DNA from: Syngnathus acus
Lineage: Eukaryota > Chordata > Actinopteri > Syngnathiformes > Syngnathidae
Assembly (NCBI RefSeq): GCF_901709675.1
Contig: NC_051088.1
Coordinates: forward strand, 3,853,164-3,917,163
DNA: 64,000 nucleotides
Reading direction: 5' to 3'
The notes beneath the pieces were generated by a model, which worked only from the letters and a program-made list of their open reading frames with translations, was not told where the DNA came from and made no database searches. Positions 35,301 through 46,129 of the stretch are shown here, piece after piece. The translations under genes were made by a program, and so were the position numbers. Numbering within the stretch: the stretch's first letter is position 1; every line of letters starts with the position of its first letter.

Positions 35301-36630
35301 TCAGCAACATTTGGTCATCTAAAGGCATCACTACGGCCATCAAGCTACGTCTCTGTCAGTGGTCATTCCAACAGCGCTTTATGCCTGTGATAAGTGAACA
35401 GCCAGCATTGGGATGTCTTCCACTGACGTTGCATCAGATTGACGATTTCATGGAGAGACCGAGTTGTGACAGGGCTCACACCAATGTCATTGTTCCTGAA
35501 AGGAGAAAGATAATGACTCTGCATACTCGTACTGCAACTGCTAAGAGAGAGATCGGAAAGTGTGGCAATAGACTAAATGCCAGACAGAAGAGAGGGAGTC
35601 CAAAGAAAACTAATGCTAAAAAAGGCTTCTTTGTGTTTGGAGGCGTTTTGATTTTGTTTAGTTCATGTGGAACATCTTTCTGAATTCATATAAAACATTT
35701 TATGGAAGGCATTTTCTATTGCTACCTGTCAATCGCAATTCATATTGATATTGAATTATCGCCCACCCTTTTGTAATGTATTAGTATGTTTTTTTCCCCC
35801 ATAGTTTTCATTACACACACACACGTGCACGTACGCGCACACACGCATGCACAAGCGCACACACGTGAATGTGAAGCCAATTAGCCCAGAAGTGGGTTGT
35901 TAGTAAAGTGGATTTAAATCAGCCAGCTAATGAGCTTTAAATGTTTATGTATATGGAAACTCATTTATGCCATGACGCATGAAAAGCCTTTTGCTGCAGA
36001 GAGGACAGATATTGTGTATAACCAACCTATAACCAACTTAGATCTGATTCTACCCTTGGCTACAATGCCGTTTTGGCATCTTAGGGTTGTGAATCAAAGT
36101 GACGATTTTGAGTCTTTGTAAATGCTCTTTGGCAGCCACTGTATGGTGTAGATACTCTGATACTATATTCACTCCATCATTTTAATCAAATAGGGTCTAA
36201 TCTGTTGGACTATGTATGACATTTGACAGACCAAGAATCCTTTTCGAATGACGACGGATGGACGGACGATTATACTGTATTATGAAGGATAAGGAAGGGT
36301 GCTCAAGTCATGGACGGACGAGCAATATTTGGTAGCGTTTTCAGGTCAATAGTTGTTATGTCCCCTGACATTGACGTGTGAATCAAGTTTGTGTACATTT
36401 CCAGAGTTAGTTCTAGAACATGTTTACTGGTTGAAGCTCTCTTAAGATGCCATGTTGCTCACTGCTCCTGTCTTGTCATTCAGATACGCATCTCCTGTTT
36501 CGCTGACGCTTTCCATGTGACTGTCAACAACAGAGACCAACTGGAATACAAATACAGAGTCGGCTTAAACAAGATCACACATGTGAAAGTGAGCGGTGAC
36601 ATGACACTGGTAGACGTCAGTAAGAATTGA
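26219..36630 (+). CDS. Predicted membrane-anchored single-CRD galectin-like protein
   Basis: Proposed coding exons: 26219-26239 (MAVPNLN, good start context GAAGAAATGG), 28674-28850, 33078-33163, 33245-33421 and 36484-36630. Exon 2 encodes about 23 hydrophobic residues ([20 protein letters not shown]) followed by a polar stalk rich in Ser, Lys and Asp, a likely signal anchor. Exons 3-5 encode a galectin carbohydrate-recognition domain of about 136 residues: [49 protein letters not shown], then FHVTVNN and the final strand [14 protein letters not shown]. Trp and the EER triad are kept, but the family HxNPR is NxSPR here. Phases agree for exons 1-4; exon 4 ends in phase 2 whereas exon 5 needs phase 0 (see findings). 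The predicted length is about 202 residues. The domain is certain; the link of exons 1-2 to it is inferred from phase, spacing and strand only. No stalk exon between 28850 and 33078 could be proved. Confidence 0.65.
26307..26363. repeat. (GATA)n microsatellite
   Basis: About a dozen GATA units, preceded by degenerate GACA units, in intron 1 of the galectin-like gene. Confidence 0.95.
27330..27562 (+). mobile_element. 3' tail of a LINE/SINE-type retroelement
   Basis: It shows the typical teleost retroposon tail 'tgtaaagcactttgaatt', then 'tatacaaataaacttgcctt' ending in a short repeated tail (TTGCC). There is no coding sequence. It lies in intron 1 of the galectin-like gene. Confidence 0.5.
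27953..28236 (+). repeat. Diverged copy of the widespread teleost interspersed repeat
   Basis: Shares 'cgtccatttattttctgtgc', 'acacatagac', 'caaccattcaca' and 'cctaccatgtatg' with the copies at 17863 and 23362, with more substitutions. Confidence 0.6.
29700..30741. mobile_element. hAT-like element in the galectin intron 2
   Basis: The left terminus AGGGTTACCACCTGG is roughly the inverse of the right terminus CAGGTGGCAACGCT. The flanking sequence GGAAGGATT occurs at 29691-29699 and 30742-30750, an 8 to 9-bp duplication. No transposase motif was seen inside. Confidence 0.65.
30750..32080. other. Galectin-like gene intron 2, no gene recognised
   Basis: AT-rich sequence. A direct repeat around 'ggatttata' occurs near 31150-31195, and the stretch near 31625-31700 looks like old repeat material. 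No exon could be supported. Confidence 0.45.
32085..32330 (+). mobile_element. Fragment of the hAT-like family found complete at 38068
   Basis: Blocks 'cacctgcaaatcagtgtgac', 'cggacctccacag' and 'gaggctctgccgaacccctg' match the element at 38068-38417. The termini are lost, so it is a decayed copy. Confidence 0.65.
33640..33985 (-). mobile_element. LINE reverse-transcriptase fragment (L2/Rex-like)
   Basis: The reverse complement encodes pieces of the RT core: a [14 protein letters not shown]-like block, [10 protein letters not shown] with the first catalytic Asp region, and a FERLI block, with stops between them. It corresponds to the region of the LINE at 19975-21650 around 21150-21450. It lies in the last intron of the galectin-like gene. 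Confidence 0.7.
34080..34860 (-). mobile_element. LINE fragment, C-terminal ORF2 region
   Basis: Minus-strand frames read [60 protein letters not shown], then [20 protein letters not shown]. This is the region downstream of the RT in endonuclease/reverse transcriptase ORFs common in animal genomes. It is split between frames and has no RT core. Confidence 0.75.
35095..35480 (+). mobile_element. LINE fragment, second family, plus strand
   Basis: A plus-strand frame reads [43 protein letters not shown] and [10 protein letters not shown]. It resembles the post-RT region of another non-LTR ORF2 and is distinct from the fragment at 34080. Frame breaks are present. Confidence 0.65.
35815..35868. 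repeat. (CA)n/(CG)-rich microsatellite
   Basis: Interrupted CACA, CACG and CGCA units. Confidence 0.8.
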
Positions 36631-36854
36631 CAGCACGTCAACAACGGAAGGACCACTTCTGTCTGGATATCATGTATTTATATGCTAGTATTCATATAGA
36701 TTAGGATTGTATGTACAGTACATGTTACTAATTTAATAGATACAAGATTAATTGTTTGAAAGGTTATGATATAGAAGCACGAAACCAATTACAACAAAGT
36801 CTTTCCCACACATTACAATATACTTCATAATCAGGTAACAGTTAAGGGTTAAGC

Positions 36855-36860
36855 AATAAA
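36855..36860 (+). promoter_or_regulatory. Polyadenylation signal of the galectin-like gene
   Basis: AATAAA lies about 225 bases after the stop codon at 36628-36630. A second AATAAA at 37123-37128 is an alternative. Confidence 0.5.
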
Positions 36861-37394
36861 AATCACATTTAAAACACATAAACACAGACTATAACAGCAC
36901 AAAGATTTGTTTTAGTCTTGGTTGGGAGTGTTGGCAGGTGTAGTTATACGTAATACCTTAGTGTACTGAATGTAACAGCACTGGCTCGTACTTGCATGTT
37001 GCCATAATTCCAATGATGTAAAATGACATTGAGAATGTATTGAATGTGCTCCAGATTGTTTGGAAAATTGATGTTGATCTCTTGTTGATTTTAATTTGTA
37101 TTGCTTTCTCGATTTTTTTTCCAATAAAACACCATTTCAAAATATTCACTCCTCTGTGTTTAAGGTATTCGATATGATCTTACTTAGAATTTATTTTGTA
37201 ATATTTCTCAAATGTCTCCCCGCATACCACTGACTGACTGTTAAATCGGTCGTCATGTTTAAAATATATATTAATATACATAAACCATGCGCTCTGTGGG
37301 ACCAGAAAAACCTCAACCAATCATTGTCGGGGTGAATAATGGCAACACTGGTCAGTTAACTTTTCAGTTTTCCGTATTTCATCTCCTTTTTAAG

Positions 37395-37661
37395 TTAATG
37401 TTAAAGTCCCAATGTGCATTTAACCCATCCCCGTGTGATTTTGATCCACCCCCTGGGGGAGAGGGGAGCAGTGAGCAGCAGCGGTGCCGCGCTCGGGAAT
37501 CATTTGGTGATCTAACCCCCCAATTCCAACCCTTGATGCTGAGTGCCAAGCAGGGAGGCAATGGGTCCCATTTTTATAGTCTTTGGTATGACCCGGCCCG
37601 GGTTTGAACCCACAACCTTCCAGTCTCAGGGCAGACACTCCACCAATAGGCCACTGAGCTG
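37395..37661 (-). mobile_element. tRNA-derived SINE, copy 3 (minus strand)
   Basis: It is the reverse complement of the family at 3867 and 8780. The tRNA-like head is at the right: GGTTCAAACCCGGG is the box B and the box A region reads GGCCTATTGGTGGAGTGTC. It lies downstream of the galectin-like gene. Confidence 0.85.
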
Positions 37662-38067
37662 TATTTGTTGGTATCCATGCTCGCTCACATTCCTGCGCAA
37701 GTACATGGCGCATAACTTGTGATTAAAACTCTGTTTTTGGACCCTTTGGCTTAGTTGTAGCGTTCCCTGCTTGACTTTTGACTGAAAATGGCTGATGAAC
37801 GTCGTGATGATGAAGGTTCTCGCAAAAGCAAGCCTGATTTTCACGTCTTTGAGAAGCGGAGGAAACTGAACAACAAAACAAAACGCGAGTTATTCTTGCC
37901 GATTTGGCTTTTCGTTGACTCAGTGGGTAATGCCACAAGCGCTCTGTTAGAAGCTGTTGTGATTGTTTTGAAGTGACATTTGGATTCATTGCGATACAGT
38001 GAACTACAGTATTTTCTCAGCTAGTTTGGAGCACCAGGAAACTGTCTAGAGGTTTAGTGTCTAGGGT

Positions 38068-38417
38068 AGTGGTTCTTAACCTTATTGGAGGAACCGAACC
38101 CCACCAGTTTCATATGTGCATTCACTCTTTAGTGAAAAAAATATTTTTTTCAAATTCAAGACATCAATGTTTATTAATGGTGCACGAAATGAGCCATTCA
38201 TGTTTAAAGAACATAACCAACACAATGCATGAACTCAAAGCAAATTACATACCTGCAAATCAGTGTGACTTCTGCTGTTGCCTTTGCGAGACCAGTTCAG
38301 ATATGCGTCGTCACGAATTTACACGTTCGGACCTCCGCAGTGGAGGCTCTGCCGAACCCCTGAGACTGACTCACCGAACCCCTAGGGTTTGGCCGAACCC
38401 AGATTAAGAACCACTGG
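38068..38417. mobile_element. hAT-like MITE (AGTGGTTCTTAACC termini)
   Basis: The left end is AGTGGTTCTTAACC and the right end TTAAGAACCACTGG is its inverted repeat. The 8-bp duplication TCTAGGGT is present at 38060-38067 and 38418-38425. The interior is rich in CGAACCCC units and has no transposase. A second, decayed copy lies at 32085. Confidence 0.85.
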
Positions 38418-38429
38418 TCTAGGGTATTT

Positions 38430-39640
38430 GGCAGACAGACCTTTGTGTGTTCGCCTTGTCCCGCCATGCCTCACTTGTTTGGTGTTCCACTTTGTTAAAT
38501 TTTGGGGCCCCGACTGTTTTCATTGTATTGGCTGGCCCTAAATTACATCTTAAAAAAACATGGGAGTAGTTCTTTCCACCTCTTTGCAAATGTCACTCAG
38601 ATCAATTGTACAGTATGCCCGACTCAGCACTAAAATTGCTTTCTCGTTAAGGGTTAGGGCCGCAATGGCACTGAGTTTCTTGAATTTCAATGAAAGGGTG
38701 TTTGCTCCCAGTGTCCCAGGTATAGCCTGTTGACTTTGGCTCCCTGGCCTTATCTACTGTTTAATTTTGATTTAACTGTTTTGTGACAAATGTTCACTCC
38801 ACATGCAGCACTTTGTATCCAGCAGTGGTTCTTTTAAAATGTTCTATAAATAAAGCTGAGTTGAGTAATTACAGATACTATGACTTGCTGGCGGCTTTTA
38901 GTCTTGTTTTCTTATTACTTTTTCAGAGAAGTGTGTGAAGGGCCCACCAGAACCCGAGTGTTTCAGTGTTTAGTGGTGATAAACTGTTCCATGTGGCATT
39001 TGTCCACTGGTACTGCCAAGGATTTGGGGCCCTGAGAAAAAAAAAATGCTTCCAATGCACGCAAAGTGGAAATACTGGGCCCTTTGATTTGTCACCACTT
39101 TTCTCCCCCATTTGGCACTCCAGCATTTGGCCAGTTGTCTGCAGCACATGACCCAGGGTAAGGCACATTTCAAGCATGTGTGACTTTGCTAAATGGCCAC
39201 ACATGACAGATTTGGGGGTGTGAGTGGAGTTCCTGACTGAATATATTGTGGCTGTGGGCAGGTGTCAACCCACAGGACCCGGCTGGTGGCACCCTACCCG
39301 TCGTGATGAGCTGAGACAGCACTGTGTCAAATTGTGTGCGTGCACATGCATTATATATGTTGGGAAGATAACGATGGTGGGTCACATCGTTTGTTTCCAC
39401 GTAGTCGTGTTTGTTTTCATACATAGATGCTAGTGGAGCTTTGCCAAACAGGGTTGACTTTGACATGACCCCATGACCACAAATGGAAAAATCCACCTCT
39501 GGGAAAGGACCTAATACACATATACTGCACACCTAGTATGTCAATATTCAAAAGGAAAAGACAATATTGCTTTTTCAAGGGTAAAACCAAAAGATGTAAT
39601 GGATTAATAATTCCCATAGATTGAATATATGCATGGCATG
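38430..39640. other. Intergenic, with a possible LINE tail
   Basis: The block at about 38700-38870, ending 'gttctataaataaagctgag', looks like a retroelement 3' tail. Nothing else is recognised. Confidence 0.4.
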
Positions 39641-39995
39641 TTTACCTCTAGGTCAAATGTTTGCCCCTTAGCAAGTGTGAGGCAGACAGTAGGTAGGAAG
39701 AAGAAGTGGGAGACGAGACGAGGAGGAGTCAGGCGTGTCTGTGTATATCATGCTCAGTCGAACATGGGCCTCTATTAACAATGTGAGATTTTCTTTTTTT
39801 ACCTCTCCCCCTACAACATAACTTGTATCCCTGTACATGCAGCAGTCACTGAGCTGGCAAGGCAGCAGAGTGGAGCCTTGCACTGTTTTTACCTGCAGCG
39901 TTCATTATCCCACTTTGTGGCCGGGAATAAAAAACCTCTGAATTTTCAGAACTTTAGCTTTTTTTTTTTGGTACCTCAGTGGACTACTATCAAAA

Positions 39996-42900
39996 ATGCC
40001 ACAGCTATGGTTAGTGCTCATTTTGTTGAGTGGCACATTTTTATCTGGACACAGCTTGCCACATGATGAAGAAGGAGGGCTGGAACCCAAATCACTTAAA
40101 CATGAAGAAACAGCAACCAAAGAAACTGGGATTGATACCAGGATGAAATTATCAGATTCTGACCTATCTCCCCTTGAAGGTAAGTTATTCTCGTGACATA
40201 CATAGAATCATGTTTAAAACGACATCTTTTTTCAAAGGTGATGGAAGAGGAGACAATCACGTCCTGATGATGACAGAAGAGCAGAACCAGGAACTCCTCA
40301 AGGCTGATAGACAAAGGAGAGACGCCTGGTGGAAGAGGAAACATGCTGCCAAAGTGGACTCCTTTGCATATAGAATAGTAAGAAGTCATACGTACTTTTT
40401 GTGTTTTTCTACAGACGTAGGCTCACCAGTGGTGTGAAAATCTTTAGAACCACAGTTCAAGATGCTGCTGAATGATCAGAATAACTGTAATTTGCACTTT
40501 TAGTTTATTTATTATTTGAAATTTCACGTGGGGCACCGAAAATTCCGATCCAACTGTGGAATAACGTCTTTTAATGTCTTTTTGTGATCGGTGGTCTGCC
40601 TATAGAGGACGAAAACTGCCAAACAAAGAAAAAAAGGAGAGGGGAAATAAAACGAAGATAAAAATATAATTGAAAAAATAAAATTTCAAATTATATGGAA
40701 TTACAGAATAACAAAAATACAAAATAAAAAACACGTAAACATTTAAGATAAGTAGCAAATAAATGTGAAAATAATACAAAAATAAATGTAGACATACAAT
40801 AAATACTGTTTTATATATTTTAATTTTTTTATTTTAATTACATATTTTTACATTTAGTTTTATTTTCGCTTTTATCTATTTTGTGGGGTTTTGTTTTGGT
40901 CCTCCATAGTTTGCGTCTTGAACTTTCTATCGTAAAAATTGAGAAACAGTAAAGCAACTATTTTTAGGCAGGTTTAGGGCGACGCCTGGTGGGCTGGAGG
41001 ATGAGCAAAAAAGGAGAGGAGGAGAGCAGCACGCTAATGGCTGTACTGAAGGCGTTTCATGATGAGAAGAGGCAGCTAATGGATCAAGAGAAAGCACACG
41101 GGAAACAGGAGGAGGAAGAGGAAGAGGAAGATGACGACGACGATGATGATGACGACGATGATGACGACGACGACGACGAGGAGGAGGAAGATGAAGAAGA
41201 GGTTCAAACTTATTGAAGGAGTTGTGTTTAATGTTCAGTGAAACACCTTGCTGACTTGTTTGTCTCAGGAAGAGGAGGAAGAGGAAGGAGAGGAAGGCAA
41301 CGAGGAAGGGGAGGAGGAGGAGGAGGAGGAAGAGGGAGAAGAAGAAGAGGCAACTGAAGCTCCTGGCAATCAGAGCGAAACCACAAGCATCTCGCCGGAG
41401 TCTCCCGTGGGTCAGTGCCAGACTGACAACACTGAAATCAACTGCAGGGATGTGGGCATGGCTCACCTGCCAATCATCCACAACCTGGAGGTCACCAAGC
41501 TGGACGTGGGAGGTGTGTTCTCTGATGAACTTTGAAATCTAAAACATTTATTCTTTATGAATTACGGATCCGCCTGCACCTTCATGCAGCATTTGTTGGC
41601 AAAGGTCATTTTAAGAAAAAAAGATGGATGGATGGAGCAAGCCATTCCCTACACTTTATATTATTCAATAATTTGTAAAAAAAAAAAAAAAACTGACCTA
41701 CATTGGGACTGACTACTAGTATCAATTTGCCAAAAAAAGAAAGAAAAAAACAGCAATAACAAAAACAATTCACTAAATTTGTACATGGGAGGTTTATGCC
41801 AAATAGTAAGTCAATTGTCTATTGTTGTTATTGAAGTAATGTCCCAATACTTTTGTCTGCATATTGCAATTCTGCCTCTGTATTACAATAAGCACTTTAT
41901 CCCTCCTCTTTGTCTCACCAAGACAACAACATCAGAGTCATTCCTCCAGACATTTTCTCCGGTCTGCCAAAGCTGGAATCCCTGGACCTGAGCAAAAACC
42001 AACTGGACGATGATTCATTCAGCCAAAAACCGCTGTCTGTGAGTAGTCTTGTACCTACACGTCTTTCCAGTCGCTCAAAATAGTGCAAGCCTCCAAAAAT
42101 GTCCACGTACCTTGTGGCCAAAACGTCACACAGTGGAGCTCATGCATAGAAATTAGGTCTTGCAGAACCACTTCCAGTAACATGGGCGCCTTTCAAAACC
42201 AAGGGGGCAGGAAGAACTAAAACCCACGCCAAATGCAGCTTTGTGATAACATAGGCATGCGCAGAATTCATTTTAAGTTATTTCGGCGTACGATTGGCAT
42301 CATGTCACAAAAAGTATGAGTGAGTTTTTATTGTCTTTTACTGATGCAAAATTCAAACGGGCCCTCGCATCTCATTAAAATCAAAGGCACTCTTAATCCC
42401 GTATGATTACAATAATTTGAGAGCGAGTGCTGGGAATCACATTAACTCATCTTTCCTAAGAATAACCTTCGGTCCAACCTCGAATTGACCACAGGCCAAA
42501 CGCACACAAAGATCCCGACCGCACTCGAGCGACCGGCTGCTTCCCGACCAATCATTACGCGCCGCCGTCGGAGCACTCTGACGACATTGGCTGCGCGGAT
42601 TTGTTGGAAAACAGCTGCGGCCAATGACGAGGAGGGAAGGAAATTATTTTTAGGGGTGCTGCCCCCCCCATCCCTTTCAGTAATGACAGAGGACTGATGG
42701 ACTGGCTTGAAGGACACAGCAATGGATCCAGTCCGCAGCTTTTAGATGACACGCATCGACCGCCGAGGCTTTTGCTCAATGCCGCATTGATAGGCCGTAC
42801 CAAAAATACAACATGATAGATGATATAGAAGAGTTTTTTTGGCTTTCTTTCACTTGGATCACTTCTTTGAACTCTGTAATTCTATCTTCTTGATGAAAAT

Positions 42901-45352
42901 GATGGCGTTCAAGACAAGCATTTATTTTGTTCTTTGGCCTTTTCACTGCTCTTTCTGATGTGTGCTCTTTAGAACTTGACCTCTCTGAAAAAGCTGAATT
43001 TAGATGGCAACCGGCTCACAGTGATCCCCGCACTGCCGCCGGCTCTTGAAGAACTTAGTGTGAACAACAACAAGCTAGGCACCCTGTTCCCTCAATGCTT
43101 CGCAGGTCAACATCACGTCCATGTACATCAAAGAGCAAGTAGGTTTCCATATGGCAATTGATTTAAATGATAGCTCTGTCACCTTTAGGGTTGGCGAACC
43201 TGATGAAACTGGAGCTGGAAGGCAACGGTCTGCATGAGGGTGGCGTGTCACTCGGAGCGTTTAAACCGCTCAAGGGACTTCGTCACCTCACACTGGAGAA
43301 CAACCGCTTTCGCTCTCTCCCTCGGGGCCTTCCCCGTTCTCTGCAGGTGCAAAAGTTCTTCCTTTCCAAGTTCAACCAACACCACCACGTTTATACGGAT
43401 GGATGGATAGATCACACATCTGTCATTCATTCTTTCGGTCCTTCTTTCAAACAGACTTTAGATATGGATGAAAATCTGATCGAAGCGCTGACAGAAGAGG
43501 CACTCAGGGGCTGCAGTAATTTGAAAACGTTGGACCTGAGTCATAACCTTCTGCGTGAAGACGGCCTTGCACAACATGTCTGGAGCCGCCTTCAGTAAAT
43601 TCATCCATAATTATTGTTTCACAACCTTTAATGGGTGATTGTTGCTTGTAGAAAATCACATGCTAAACAAACAAAAATACTATATATATATATATGTATA
43701 TTATATATACATATATATATATATATATATAAAAAATATACATTTTTTTCATACATCATACTGCAGTTCCCGTGTCAGGCACAAGGGGGTAGGCCAGTGT
43801 CTTATAGATTATGCTACTGCATGCATTTTGATTCATGATAAAGCTGGCAGCGGTTTTAACTTGTGGCAGCCAAAGAAACCTTCACTGACAGAGATCATTA
43901 GCTAGCTATTCATGATATCAGTGCCTACACATCAAGCTATGATGCATACATGCACACACGCAGCCAAGAAAGAACACGATACAAATTAGAGCTTACAATA
44001 ATTCATTTTGAGTTCCTATCATCAGTGTCAGTCAATATGAATTATGTACTTTTGTCCCCCCCCCCCCCGCCCAACCCTCTGCCCCCTTTTGAAGACACAA
44101 TGACAGGCTCACAGATTCTCAGGCTGAAGGTTGACCATGTGTGTGTGGAGATGAGTAGCTGTGTGAGCGAGGGCAATTGCATGTCTCAATGTGATTGTGA
44201 GGGTGTGTGAGTTTGTGCGTGTGAGTCGTGTATAAATATAGTTAATTCCTGTGGCTTTTTCCATTGCTCCCTGGGATTCTTCTGAACCACGGCTGGAGCT
44301 TCTGGGAGAGCAAAACTGCAGAGAAAAAGCACAGTATATATTGCTAAGCGATGCAAAACGAGAGAAATACAGGACATCCATTAAGAATGACGCAGGCTGC
44401 GGCCTTAATAGATCTTTTGTTATATTTTTTTTTTTCATGCAACACTGCTAAAAATACGTTTTCCACTACAGATATTAACAAATTAACAACTGTTAGATTT
44501 GAATGAGTCGATGGCTGAATGAGTGTTCATGAAATCAACTAGCAACAAGTTTGATTTATTTGAAACTACTTGGGGTTTCAAAGAAGGGGGTTAAAAGTAG
44601 ATTTGTGGTTTCAAACTCACATTAGGGGTTCAAAGTAGGATTTTAAACTCAGATTGGAGAGCAAAGGTTAAGGTTTCAAATTAGTTAATTTTCAAAGTAG
44701 GGTTTCAACATTGGGTAAGAGTTTTAAACTCAAATTAGAGATTTCTTTTATTTAAATCCAGACTGAAGAATTTTTTTTTCACAGGAGACTTGAAGTCTTG
44801 GACCTGTCCCACAACCAGCTAACGTCGATGGCCATGAATCTTCCTCGCCGTCTCCTCAAACTGAAGCTCCAAAATAACAACATCAGCCACATCCCCGCTC
44901 AGGTTTTCCGCCACCTGCGGCCTGGCTTACGCTCCCTTGATCTGTCTCACAACGCCTTGACGGACGAGGGCGTCGATCAGGGCTCTTTTGTCGGAACGTT
45001 CCGTTCGCTCGTTGAGCTCCTGTTGGACGACAACTACCTGGGGGAGGTCCCTCGTTGGGTTCGACAGTTTAAGAACCTGCAAGTGCTGAGGCTGGACAAC
45101 AACTATATCAGGTGAGATCGCTTTTTTTTTTTTTTGAAGTTGTAATTTGCAATAATTGGTGTTTACAGGCTGGTGAAGCGCTGGGGAGTGTGTCACCCCA
45201 GGAATTCTGGCTCCACCTTAGCGTCAGTCCACTTAGAAAATAACCTGTTGGCAGTGGACAAGATTCCCTCGAATGCCTTCGCTTGTCTCACAGATGCTCA
45301 AGGACTTGTCATTTATCCTCAACGAGGAGATTTGCCGGAAATTCAGACGTAA
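39996..45352 (+). CDS. ecm2: ECM2/ECMX-family extracellular matrix LRR protein (10 exons)
   Basis: Secreted matrix protein of 619 predicted residues. Exons: 39996-40179, 40238-40377, 40968-41201, 41269-41512, 41923-42038, 42973-43105, 43189-43346, 43455-43594, 44785-45111 and 45169-45352; phases agree throughout. Signal peptide MPQLWLVLILLSGTFLSGHS. Exon 2 has an RGD (GDGRGDN). Exons 3-4 encode an acidic tract with 16 consecutive Asp flanked by Glu runs. Then come a two-Cys N-cap (GQCQTDNTEINC) and about a dozen leucine-rich repeats with ECM2 signatures (KKLNLDGNRLTVIP, LMKLELEGNGLHEGG, GAFKPLKGLRHLTLENNRF, LRSLDLSHNALTDEGVD). The C-terminal cap has WGVCHPRNSG and FACLTDAQGLVIYPQRG. Unlike human ECM2 as I remember it, no von Willebrand C domain is seen. 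Its position next to biglycan suggests the ECMX paralogue; a tree would decide. The donor after exon 3 (GTTCAA) is weak, and the exon 3 acceptor was chosen because the next AG downstream leads to a stop. Confidence 0.85.
43680..43735. repeat. (AT)n-rich microsatellite
   Basis: Alternating TA/AT with a few substitutions, in the intron between exons 8 and 9 of the ECM2-like gene. Confidence 0.85.
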
Positions 45353-45786
45353 ACATGATCTCGTTAGATTTTGGCAAAGTTTTGCATTCATCTCAATACA
45401 CTACACAAACATGCTACAGTTGTGATGCACTGAAGAAGCTAATCGCAGCATATGAAGTATGTATGTATGAAGTCCGACTCAATTCATATGTTTCTCAGCT
45501 GAACTCTTGTCTTTTCAATTATTTACATTAACATACAGGAAAGCCAGATTTTGTATTTTGCTTTCACTACCATTGAGAAACTTTTACATTTACCTTTTCC
45601 TTCATTAAATTCCTCTAAAAAAAATAGAGGGTGAACATTTGTTTTCATTTGAATGTGTGATGTGAGTGTAAACGTGGCCCCTAATTGTTGGTTTGCGGAT
45701 TCATGTTGGGCGTGCTTCTGTTTTGGTTTTACGTTCATGTCTCTCTTATCTCGGTTTGAGTATCACCTGATGCCCCTCTAGGGGAG

Positions 45787-45935
45787 TCGCTGATGGTGTC
45801 GGGGTGCACTTGCTTGCCTTGTGTGCCGACACTGAGGTCGAGTTCCACGTATGACGGTAAGTGTGTGTGCGTGTGTCTGTGTGTGTGCGTGCGTGCGTGC
45901 GTGTGTGTGTGAGTGAGTGACCAAAAAAAACCCTG
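45787..45935 (+). repeat. tRNA-like SINE fragment, 'ggtgtcgggg' family, copy 2, with (GT)n tail
   Basis: The block 'gctgatggtgtcggggtgca' and 'ccttgtgtgccgacac' matches copy 1 at 22945. A (GT)n tract and a GTGAGTGAGTGACC end follow; copy 1 has a similar 'gtgacaaaaaag' ending. Confidence 0.5.
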
Positions 45936-46123
45936 TTGCCCCTCTTCTTCTGTGATGAGTCTTGTACTTTCATTCCACCTGCCTTCAGCATACGTCCTCA
46001 AACCTAATTCTGAAAAAGGGTTAAGACTATAAAAAGTAACTGTAAAGGCAAGTAATTTGCTTGTAAATTAGAGACGACTTCTAGCAGATGCTTAAGTAAA
46101 CAAGAAGAGCAGAATCGAGTTTG

Positions 46124-46129
46124 AATAAA
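46124..46129 (+). promoter_or_regulatory. Candidate polyadenylation signal of the ECM2-like gene
   Basis: AATAAA about 770 bases after the stop codon. A repeat lies between the two, so this is uncertain. Confidence 0.3.

Noticed and set aside
40927-41481. Long minus-strand open frame of 184 codons rich in Pro, His and Leu
   Set aside because: It is the antisense shadow of the Asp/Glu codon tract in exons 3-4 of the ECM2-like gene; the repetitive GAN codons leave the opposite strand open.
43680-43735. AT-rich inverted sequence that could form a cruciform
   Set aside because: It is a simple AT dinucleotide repeat; self-complementarity is automatic.
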